64,000 nucleotides of DNA from Marinifilum caeruleilacunae (GTDB lineage: Bacteria > Bacteroidota > Bacteroidia > Bacteroidales > Marinifilaceae). Shown here piece by piece: positions 1 to 6,436 of this stretch (position 1 is the first letter of the stretch; each line of letters opens with the position of its first letter). The translations under genes and the position numbers were made by a program. Below the pieces are notes generated by a model that was given only the letters and a program-made list of their open reading frames with translations, did no database searches and was not told where the DNA came from. The stretch is from positions 1-64,000 of the forward strand of contig NZ_RZNH01000013.1 of the NCBI RefSeq assembly GCF_013141825.1. Direction: 5' to 3'.

Positions 1-102
1 GGTCATTTCCCCTTCTTCAACTTGACGTACAACTGACAATTTAAAGGATAAATTATAATTTCGTTGGGTACGCCTTGCTACAGTCTTTCTCAATATTTTC
101 AT
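1..102 (-). CDS. IS3-family transposase OrfA, N-terminal 34 residues (partial)
   Basis: The minus-strand reading frame starts with ATG at 102 and runs off the left edge with no stop. The 34 visible residues include RRTQRNYNLSFKLSVV followed by RQVEEGEMT, the characteristic start of Bacteroidota IS3-family OrfA proteins (helix-turn-helix of the HTH_Tnp_1/IS150 type). In this family OrfA binds the terminal repeats, and OrfAB, made by frameshifting, catalyses transposition. Only the N-terminus of the first helix-turn-helix is present, so whether the element is intact cannot be judged here. The identification is from remembered family sequence, not from a search. Confidence 0.7.
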   Translation of the reverse strand, partial: MKILRKTVARRTQRNYNLSFKLSVVRQVEEGEMT

Positions 103-143
103 AAATAAGTCGATTTACTGTCAACTTATTTCAGGACGGGACA
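1..143 (-). mobile_element. End of an IS3-family insertion sequence (partial)
   Basis: The window opens inside an insertion sequence that reads leftward. Its outer end appears to be at 143: from 144 onward the sequence matches, base for base apart from four mismatches, a dispersed repeat found intact at 14515-14658, whereas 1-143 does not match that repeat. Read on the minus strand from 143 the element begins TGTCCCGTCCTG, so it has the TG terminus usual for IS3-family elements, followed after about 40 bases by the start of a transposase OrfA. The other end and any target-site duplication lie outside the window. Confidence 0.75.
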
Positions 144-287
144 AAGCAAAAAATCTAGGGCGTGTAAGTTCAAATCACTTATTCTTGAAAACTATAAGTG
201 CGGTGGGGTGATTTTCGAAGCAAGTTCGAAACTTCCCCTCCTTACTAATAGTTTACTGCGCCTAATTGCTCTGAACTTCCAATGCCC
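144..287. repeat. Dispersed repeat, copy 1, truncated by the IS
   Basis: These 144 bases match 14515-14658 over exactly the same length with only about four substitutions, then the two copies diverge at 288 and 14659. In the intact copy the sequence continues leftward into a perfect hairpin (14489-14517). Here that part is replaced by the insertion sequence. No credible protein is encoded: the open frames across it look like accidents of the repeat. Confidence 0.85.
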
Positions 288-344
288 GAAGGGATACCAG
301 AATTTTGTAATTTTAATTGTATCAATAATCTATTAAGCATACTA

Positions 345-352
345 TATATTTG
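345..352 (+). promoter_or_regulatory. Candidate -7 promoter element
   Basis: TATATTTG fits the Bacteroidota -7 consensus TAnnTTTG exactly. A TTG at 317-319 could be the -33 element, although the 25-base spacing is long. Transcription would start close to 358-362, which is downstream of the ATG at 350 and therefore supports ATG 407 as the start of the following gene. Confidence 0.5.
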
Positions 353-406
353 TATTTCGCCACAAATTTTAATAATTTCGATCAACGAAAATCAACTACA
401 AGAAAT

Positions 407-625
407 ATGAAATTGATAAAGTTTCTTCTGATCATGTCTGCCTTTTTAATTATGGTGGCAGCTATTTTTAATCTTTTATATTCCGGTGCCGAAACGCCTG
501 ACAGAACAGGTGTATACATCGAACTGGTGGTAATGTTCATTTTAATGATTTCGATGGTGCTTTTGAGCAATGTCGAAAAGAAGATGAAACAGTTGGAAGA
601 CAAAAAGGATCAGGAGCTTGAGTAG
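407..625 (+). CDS. Small inner-membrane protein, 72 aa, unknown function
   Basis: The 72-residue protein begins MKLIKFLLIMS and has two hydrophobic segments, about residues 4-26 and 36-55, joined by a short polar loop (SGAETPDRTG), and then a charged tail rich in K, E and D (residues 57-72) that would lie in the cytoplasm. An upstream in-frame ATG at 350 would add 19 residues, but it lies within or ahead of the likely transcription start, so 407 is preferred. The gene stands alone with its own promoter-like element and a terminator that overlaps its stop codon. I do not recognise a named family; two-helix proteins with this layout are common in Bacteroidota and mostly uncharacterised. Confidence 0.6.
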   Translation: MKLIKFLLIMSAFLIMVAAIFNLLYSGAETPDRTGVYIELVVMFILMISMVLLSNVEKKMKQLEDKKDQELE

Positions 626-637
626 CTCCTTTTTTTA
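612..637 (+). terminator. Intrinsic terminator overlapping the stop codon
   Basis: A perfect 7-bp stem (AGGAGCT at 612-618 with AGCTCCT at 624-630) closes a 5-base loop and is followed by seven T. The stop codon of the preceding gene (623-625) lies inside the hairpin. Confidence 0.85.
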
Positions 638-788
638 TGCACTAATGTGAAAACATGTTTAAGAAAACTAAAACTTTTTTGAAAGTGAATTCGTAAATAA
701 TGTTAACTCTTGTTAATATTCGAACCAGCTATTAAAGTTTTTGGTAAATTCGAAACACAAGCTCTAAAAAATAAAAACACAAGAACAT

Positions 789-983
789 ATGCTTGAACAA
801 ACAAAAATCGTCTTAGCTAATGTTAGTTTCGACTTAGGTCTATTCAGAAAAGAATTGATCAAAGCAATAAAGTGGCTCAAACCGTCGGAAATCGCATCAC
901 TAAAACAGTGGTGTAAAGAGAATTTTTCAGGAAAGTACGACGAAATCGTATCGGAGGTAATACAACCTCAACTGTCTTTTTAA
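789..983 (+). CDS. Conserved small soluble protein, 64 aa, unknown function
   Basis: The protein (MLEQTKIVLANVSFDLG...) has no membrane segment or signal peptide and looks largely helical, with a central LFRKELIKAIKWLKPSE stretch and a hydrophobic tail ending IQPQLSF. It is a lone gene: TAAATTCG at 745-752 is a one-mismatch -7 element, and a strong terminator follows at 1006-1036. A decayed second copy of its 3' end lies at 6170-6235, on the far side of the first susCD operon, which argues that the reading frame is real and was once duplicated. I recognise no domain. Its length, basic centre and position give no functional clue beyond being a conserved-looking orphan. Confidence 0.6.
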   Translation: MLEQTKIVLANVSFDLGLFRKELIKAIKWLKPSEIASLKQWCKENFSGKYDEIVSEVIQPQLSF

Positions 984-1005
984 TTGGTAAGTAAATTTTA
1001 AATAG

Positions 1006-1036
1006 AAGAGGACCCATTTAGGGTCCTCTTTTTTTT
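1006..1036. terminator. Bidirectional terminator between the 64-aa gene and susD
   Basis: A perfect 10-bp stem (1006-1015 with 1021-1030) and 5-base loop is followed by six more T on the plus strand. The stop codon of the convergent susD-like gene sits at 1035-1037, so the same hairpin can end transcripts from both directions, although the minus-strand T tract is weak. Confidence 0.8.
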
Positions 1037-2474
1037 AGTTTACATCCCAGAACAATTTAGTAGCCAATTCATCACCACCTATTGCAGATGCAGCAGCATT
1101 GTAATTTGCAGCATTCACCAATGACTCATCGGTTGGATATAATAATCTGTTAGGATTAGGAACCTTATTTGAAGCAGCAACAGCTAAAGTTGGGAAATCC
1201 AATCTTTTTGCTTCTGTCCATCCTTCGTGCCCCTGGTTAAACGAAGCGATATACTTTTGCATACCAATCTTCTCTTTCCAATTTGCAGCATCATAAACAA
1301 CACTTGGCTGAGCCAAATAAGTAGCTAAATCAGCAGCACCAACTCCCCAAAATTCGAAAGATGATGTAATTGCATTCACGTAGTGCGTATTGGCATCACC
1401 AGAAATAATTCCTCTTTGTACAGCTTCTGCAAGGAAGAATTCCACAGCTGTATAATCCATTAAAATACCTGGATAATCAGGCGTGTAGATTTTTGGGTTG
1501 GCATGACTAAAGTTGGCATAAGCATTACCTGCACCACCATAAACACCACCTACATAACCTGCAGCGATATTATCATCATAGTAGAAAGCAATTCTTGGAT
1601 CTGCATATGATTTTAATACATTAATGAAGAAATCAGAAGCGATAAAATCCGAATTACGTGAATCGGTTACAAAGTAGTTGTACATTGGATTTACGTATGG
1701 CTCTGAACTTGAGAATGCAAAGGCTGCATTGTCTGCATTCGATTCAAAAACACCAGTTGCAACTGCACCTGTAACCAATGTAGATGCCAATGAAGCATTA
1801 ACGTCGGCCAAACGCATACCCAATTTCAACTGCAATGAAGCACCAAACTTTTTCCAGGCTGCAATGTCGTCACCAAATAAGATGTCTGCATCAGCTCCAA
1901 AACCACTGGCACCAGCATCTAAACCTGAAATAGCAGATGTTAAACTATCCGCAATTGCAGAATAGATCGTTGCTGCATCCTCATAAGCAGGATTGGTTTT
2001 ATGAATATCCAATGCATCACCGTAAGGAACATTACCAAAGTTGTCTACCAAATACTGCCATGAATAAACTTCCAGTATTTTTATCATTCCCAATTGATTC
2101 GCTTTCTCAGCTTCAGTAGCTTTAATAGCATCTAAAGCTCTAACACCTGCTTTAGCATCTTTCAATTCCATCAGAATTTCAGTATAAATGTTATCCCAAA
2201 TACTCCCACCAACATCGCGGTTGGTTGGATCATATGACGACTCCTGTATATAAGTTGTTTGGGTAAAGTAGTTTGCCCAGAATCGATCCAGGTTTTGGTT
2301 GTAATCAGCGTCTGCCATTTGTCTGGCCAGGTTTTCCATAGCATATGAGAACAGATACTGTGGATCTACCTCAGAGGCATTCTTATTGTCGATGTTTCTT
2401 TTATGAATATCGTCTTCACACGATACTGCGATCATTGAAACAATTAGAACTATAAATAAATATATCTTTTTCAT
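1035..2474 (-). CDS. SusD/RagB-like outer-membrane lipoprotein (SusD-like_2 type)
   Basis: Surface lipoprotein that caps the SusC transporter and helps capture a nutrient (known role of the family). The 479-residue protein has a lipoprotein signal, MKKIYLFIVLIVSMIAVSC, with the lipidated Cys at about residue 19. It is followed by an acidic EDD, as usual for surface-exported Bacteroidota lipoproteins, and then a helical, TPR-like body. Features such as WANYFTQ, IWDNIYTEIL, LEVYSWQYLVDNFGNVPYGDAL and the C-terminal GWTEAKRLDFP fit the SusD-like_2 branch. It lies 12 bases downstream of its susC and is co-transcribed with it. No glycosidase, sulfatase or peptidase accompanies the pair, so the substrate cannot be read from context. 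Confidence 0.9.
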   Translation of the reverse strand: MKKIYLFIVLIVSMIAVSCEDDIHKRNIDNKNASEVDPQYLFSYAMENLARQMADADYNQNLDRFWANYFTQTTYIQESSYDPTNRDVGGSIWDNIYTEILMELKDAKAGVRALDAIKATEAEKANQLGMIKILEVYSWQYLVDNFGNVPYGDALDIHKTNPAYEDAATIYSAIADSLTSAISGLDAGASGFGADADILFGDDIAAWKKFGASLQLKLGMRLADVNASLASTLVTGAVATGVFESNADNAAFAFSSSEPYVNPMYNYFVTDSRNSDFIASDFFINVLKSYADPRIAFYYDDNIAAGYVGGVYGGAGNAYANFSHANPKIYTPDYPGILMDYTAVEFFLAEAVQRGIISGDANTHYVNAITSSFEFWGVGAADLATYLAQPSVVYDAANWKEKIGMQKYIASFNQGHEGWTEAKRLDFPTLAVAASNKVPNPNRLLYPTDESLVNAANYNAAASAIGGDELATKLFWDVN

Positions 2475-2486
2475 GTCTTGCTTGCT

Positions 2487-5400
2487 TTAAAATTTAACTT
2501 TTACATTAAATCCATATTCCTTCGTACTAGGTAGTGTGGCCATCTGTATCCCTTGTAAGTTCCCCGAACTTGAAGTGTATTCAGGATCTCCATATGGTAA
2601 ATTCTTGTCGATAATCCATAAGTTTCTACCAAATAAACCTACTGTTGCATCAATAAGGCCAATCTTGCTAATTAAAGATTTAGGAAGTTGATAATTCACT
2701 GTAATCTCTCTTAATTTTACATATGATGCATCGTAAACCAATGCTTTATCAGGTAAATAACCATCAGTTTCACTTGAGCCACCATAGTAACCGTAAGGTG
2801 CCTGGTAATTATGAGCTTCTGCTCTGGTTGTGTTTTGTTGACCATCTTTAGTAACTCCATCTAATAAGATACCACCACCGTCTTTTACTCTATCACGTTT
2901 AGGATTTCCTAATTCGTTCAAACCCGCAGTTTCAGCATATATACCAGTAGCTCGACCAAATCCCATATCGTAAGAAACAATATCTCCACCTTTCTGGAAA
3001 TCAATTAAGAAACCGAAGGAGAAATTCTTATAACGGAAATTGTTACTAACACCACCATTCCAATCTGGCTGGATATTACCAATTACTTTCTGGGTACTTT
3101 CGGTTCTTAGATATTTACCATCGGAACCAACAACTTTCTTACCGTTCTTATATTGAAAGTCTGTACCTGTAATTGTACCGTAAGCTTCACCAACACGTGC
3201 ATTAATCGCCGTGCTCCACTGGTTATACATCAATAAGTTTTTAATGTCATCGTTCAAGCTAACGACCTTATTCTTGTTCTTAGCCCAGTTTACATTCACC
3301 TTCCATTCAAAATCTTTGTTTTTAACAGGCGAACCAAATAGGGCTAATTCAACCCCTTTATTGGTCATTTCACCTGCATTTACATACTTGTTGTTGTAAC
3401 CTGTAGCAGTTGAAACCTGGGCTGCCATAATTTGATCGGTAGTACTCTTATCGTAGTACGATAAATCTAAACCAACTCTATTGTTGAGCATGTTCAATTC
3501 CAAGCCAATTTCGAATTCTTTGGTTGTTTCATTTTTAAGCTCAGGATTATTATAAGTATCCGGAATATAGAACATTGGAGCACTACCAAATGCAGTTGCC
3601 CCTGAATAGGTACTCAATATACTTAGAGGGGGAGCATCAAGAGCAACTTCTGCATAACCTACTCTAAACTTAGCATAGTTTAACCATGATAAATCCAAGA
3701 GTTCATTGAAAATGAAACTTGATGAAATGGCCCAGTAGTTGTACTTGTTATCATCTTCTGGAAGAGTTGAAGAATAGTCCCTTCTGAAAGATCCTTCGGT
3801 ATACCACTTGTCCCACAAACCAATGGTTGCCTGGGCATAGTAGCCGTACTTAATCTGATCAATATCCGCTTCATAAGCCGGTTCCAATGCACTTGCCGAG
3901 TTGCTTAAAGAGTATAACCTTGGAACTACCAGTCCTCCGGTAGTAGACGAACGAGTACTTCTAATTTTCTTGTTCTTGATGTTAATACCTAGAAGTCCTC
4001 TTAAGGTCACATCCTCAGAAAAACGCTTGTCTCCGTTTAACATGAAATCGGTATTGTACTCTTCGAATGTACGCTCATATTTTCTGTACCTAGGCAAATA
4101 CAAAGAACCAACAGCAATACGTTCTTCTTGCAGGTCTGTATAGGTATCAATCCCAAATCTTGCCAAAGCATTAAGGTGCTCATTAATTTCATAACTCAAC
4201 TGGAATTTACCAAAGAATCTGTTTCTAACATCAGTTTCGTAGTTCTCATAAATCACCCAGTAAGGGTTATCGAAATAATGGGGAGATAGATTGCTAGAAG
4301 AGTTAGAATTCCAGGTGATATTTTCCTTGGTTGCCAGGTACGCTTTCTTTTGATCTTGTACATCAACGTTGGTTTGGAACCATTGCCTAAAAGATTGCAT
4401 TACGTTACCTGCATTATAACCTGTACCGTAGCGACCTTTACCAGATACCCTTGTGTATGTTGCTTTTGCATCAACCTTGAATTTCTCAGTTAATTTATAT
4501 GAAGCAGCAAAATCAATAATGTCTTTTTTGATTTTTGAGTTTTCAATGATACCTGAACGATCATCATTGGTATAAGCCAAACGGAAAGTTCCATATTCAT
4601 TACCTCCGTCCAGGGCAAGGTTGGTAGTTGACACAACTCCTGTTTGGAAGAAAGAACCAGGTCCATTCTTAGGTGCTACCCAAGCAGTTTTTTTCTTATA
4701 AGTATCCAATTGAGGATAAATGGAATTCCATTGGTAGACCATCAAACCCGGATCATAAGCTCCACCAAAAGAAGCATCTTCTCCAAATGGCACAACCAAA
4801 TCAAGCGTACCATCTCCATCAAAATCTTCATCGTAGAAAGCACCGGTCGAACCATAATATGCACCGTACCCAGCTCCATACTCTTTCTGATATTTAGGGA
4901 ATGTATCTTTATCGTACTTGCTAATGGTTACACCCTGGCTAATGGTTACGCCAATGCCTTTTTTCTTAGAACCTTTTTTCGTGGTAATCAGAATTACTCC
5001 ATTGGCAGCGTCAGATCCATAAAGAGCCGAGGCTGTTGCACCTTTCAATACAGAAATCGACTCGATTGATTCAGGATCAATATCAGAAGCAGCATTACCA
5101 TAGTCATAACCACCTCCACCACTCTGTGTAGAATAGGTATTTGTATTGCTGTTACTAATAGGTACGCCATCTACAACGAATAGTGCCTGGTTGTTATTCA
5201 TGAAAGAGTTCGATCCACGAATAAGGATGTTTACAGATCCACCAATTTGACCCGATTTTTTAATGTTAACGCCACTAACCTTACCAGATAGGGAACTGAT
5301 AAAACTCGCATCTTTTGCCGTACTTACAGCGTCACCGCCTACTTCTTGTACGGCGTAACCAAGAGACTTTTTCTCCTTGGTAATACCAAGAGCGGTAACA

Positions 5401-5717
5401 ACAACCTCATCTACACCTATAGATTCCGTTTCCATAACCACATTAATCACAGTTTGGTGACCAACTGAAATTTCCTTTGTAAGCATTCCCACACTGCTAA
5501 ATACCAGTACATCCGATGGCGATGCTTGCAGGGTATAAGCTCCATCGATATCTGTACTTGCTCCAGTGGTGGTTCCTTTAATCACCACCGAAACTCCAGG
5601 CAATCCCATGCCATCTTCGGCGCTGCTTACTTTTCCCGAAATGTGCCGATTTTGGGCAATAGCACATTGTAATCCTATGAGCACAAGAATTACATTCATA
5701 CAAATTAGTTTTTTCAT
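2487..5717 (-). CDS. SusC/RagA-family TonB-dependent outer-membrane transporter
   Basis: A 1076-residue TonB-linked outer-membrane channel, importing a substrate delivered by the SusD partner encoded 12 bases downstream. A signal peptide (residues 1-22, ending CAIAQ) is followed by a carboxypeptidase-D-regulatory-like domain (about 25-100: HISGKVSSAEDG, GVSVVIKGTT). Next come a TonB-box-like DEVVVTALGI (about 103-112), the plug domain (about 115-245, with LSGKVSGV, LFVVDGVPI and SISVLKGATASALYG), and a 22-strand-type barrel ending in Phe. Length is usual for the family. The first 100 codons and the 5' leader are nearly identical to those of the second susC at 10063-13275, while plug and barrel differ widely, so the two carry different specificities behind one shared expression cassette. 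Confidence 0.95.
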   Translation of the reverse strand: MKKLICMNVILVLIGLQCAIAQNRHISGKVSSAEDGMGLPGVSVVIKGTTTGASTDIDGAYTLQASPSDVLVFSSVGMLTKEISVGHQTVINVVMETESIGVDEVVVTALGITKEKKSLGYAVQEVGGDAVSTAKDASFISSLSGKVSGVNIKKSGQIGGSVNILIRGSNSFMNNNQALFVVDGVPISNSNTNTYSTQSGGGGYDYGNAASDIDPESIESISVLKGATASALYGSDAANGVILITTKKGSKKKGIGVTISQGVTISKYDKDTFPKYQKEYGAGYGAYYGSTGAFYDEDFDGDGTLDLVVPFGEDASFGGAYDPGLMVYQWNSIYPQLDTYKKKTAWVAPKNGPGSFFQTGVVSTTNLALDGGNEYGTFRLAYTNDDRSGIIENSKIKKDIIDFAASYKLTEKFKVDAKATYTRVSGKGRYGTGYNAGNVMQSFRQWFQTNVDVQDQKKAYLATKENITWNSNSSSNLSPHYFDNPYWVIYENYETDVRNRFFGKFQLSYEINEHLNALARFGIDTYTDLQEERIAVGSLYLPRYRKYERTFEEYNTDFMLNGDKRFSEDVTLRGLLGINIKNKKIRSTRSSTTGGLVVPRLYSLSNSASALEPAYEADIDQIKYGYYAQATIGLWDKWYTEGSFRRDYSSTLPEDDNKYNYWAISSSFIFNELLDLSWLNYAKFRVGYAEVALDAPPLSILSTYSGATAFGSAPMFYIPDTYNNPELKNETTKEFEIGLELNMLNNRVGLDLSYYDKSTTDQIMAAQVSTATGYNNKYVNAGEMTNKGVELALFGSPVKNKDFEWKVNVNWAKNKNKVVSLNDDIKNLLMYNQWSTAINARVGEAYGTITGTDFQYKNGKKVVGSDGKYLRTESTQKVIGNIQPDWNGGVSNNFRYKNFSFGFLIDFQKGGDIVSYDMGFGRATGIYAETAGLNELGNPKRDRVKDGGGILLDGVTKDGQQNTTRAEAHNYQAPYGYYGGSSETDGYLPDKALVYDASYVKLREITVNYQLPKSLISKIGLIDATVGLFGRNLWIIDKNLPYGDPEYTSSSGNLQGIQMATLPSTKEYGFNVKVKF

Positions 5718-5857
5718 ACATTAAGATTTATGGTTAATAATAATGGCCATATGAGAATGAGTTTTCCCGTACAGCCATTCGCTTTTATGAGATCAAAAAA
5801 GGAGGAGAGGAAAATACCATTAACCACAATGCTTTACCTCTCCATCACTAACTAAAA
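5419..5857 (-). repeat. Leader/N-terminal cassette, direct repeat copy 1
   Basis: About 440 bp, nearly identical to 12977-13416 in the same orientation 7.6 kb away. It spans the untranslated leader, the signal peptide and the first domain of susC. Similarity falls off sharply inside the coding sequence just after the DEVVV segment and, at the other end, about 140 bases upstream of the start codon. Direct repeats of this length could recombine, deleting or exchanging what lies between them. Confidence 0.85.
5728..5843 (-). promoter_or_regulatory. Structured susC leader: terminator-like hairpin plus possible alternative pairing
   Basis: In the minus-strand RNA, GGAGAGG (5843-5837) pairs with CCTCTCC (5810-5804), and an inner CATT/AATG pair sits in the loop. 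After three bases a run of six T follows (5800-5795), which is the outline of an intrinsic terminator about 80 bases before the start codon. The loop segment TTGTGGTTAAT can also pair with ATTAACCATAA at 5738-5728, just upstream of the ATG (11 pairs, one of them G-U). The same elements are unchanged in the second leader (13286-13400). An attenuation or translation switch is inference; the complementarity is seen directly. Confidence 0.5.
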
Positions 5858-6040
5858 AAATGAATTTACACTCTGCATGCAGATATAGGGGTACCTAACA
5901 TGAAACAGTTGTTTTAAATTCCCTATGAGCTTGTTATCATTTTTTTTCTTTCTCAAAAAAATGATTACAATCCCCAATAAGCCCACCAAAGCCATGTATA
6001 TCAGCGAGCTTATTTTGATGTATTAATTGTTTTTATGTGT

Positions 6041-6126
6041 ATCGAATGTCAAGAAAATATCTCTCAAAAACACCTGCTATCGACATAAAGGGTGTCACAA
6101 TCGACAAAACCAGTCATTTTATCGAC
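6041..6126 (-). promoter_or_regulatory. Operator-like array: three ATCGAC boxes at 21-bp spacing, upstream of susC
   Basis: ATCGAC occurs at 6079, 6100 and 6121, exactly two helical turns apart, with a related ATCGAA at 6041. The same four elements with identical spacing (38, 21, 21) lie at 13574-13659 before the other susC. The DNA between this block and the leader is poorly conserved, so the array looks selected. On the minus strand a conserved TTGACATTCGAT follows it (6052 downward), which could be a -33 region. The 21-bp direct-repeat geometry is typical of LytTR-family and AraC-type activator sites (known); the regulator here is unknown. Confidence 0.55.
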
Positions 6127-6169
6127 TTGTATAAATTATGATATATATAAAAGTTGGAATTTAGACTAA

Positions 6170-6235
6170 AAATATCGTGTAGATCAAATCTTAGAGTGTA
6201 GTTTTCAACGAATACAAGCTCAACTGTCTTTTTAG
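6170..6235 (+). pseudogene. Decayed 3' fragment of a paralogue of the 64-aa gene at 789-983
   Basis: Bases 6212-6234 match 960-982 at 22 of 23 positions, and the sequence after the stop (agtaattttaaatag) also matches. In frame, the codons from 6170 read KYRVDQILECSFQ then RIQAQLSF and stop, against KYDEIVSEV then IQPQLSF in the intact gene. A stop codon precedes the fragment and no start is present. The remnant and the intact gene bracket the first susCD operon in the same orientation. Confidence 0.5.
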
Positions 6236-6436
6236 CCAATCAGTAATTTTAAATAGCCTTGTTTCAAATAAAAATCATGTTCTTTATTGTTATTGGATTG
6301 TCCATTATTCACAAAACGGACGTGAGATCTCATGACCCGATGGCAATTCCATCAAAATTCCAATTAAAAATTAATATGTTTTAATATTTGGGATTAATTG
6401 CTAGTTTTATTGAACACTTATGTTACTTAACCAAAA

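Larger units (their letters stand above)
5858..6436. other. Intergenic region between divergent susC and TPR gene
   Basis: No gene is seen. Besides the ATCGAC array and the pseudogene fragment it contains a 13-base island (agcttgttatcat at 5928-5940) that recurs at 13458-13470 upstream of the second susC, in the same relative place. Near the TPR gene, AATATTTG at about 6381-6388 is a one-mismatch -7 element. The rest is A+T-rich without recognisable structure. Confidence 0.6.

Noticed and set aside
350-406. Upstream start for the 72-aa membrane protein
   Set aside because: The ATG overlaps an exact -7 promoter element, so it lies at or before the transcription start.
4644-5069. 141-codon frame on the plus strand inside susC
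   Set aside because: Shadow of the SusC coding strand; no promoter, no recognisable protein, and the opposite strand encodes conserved plug sequence.
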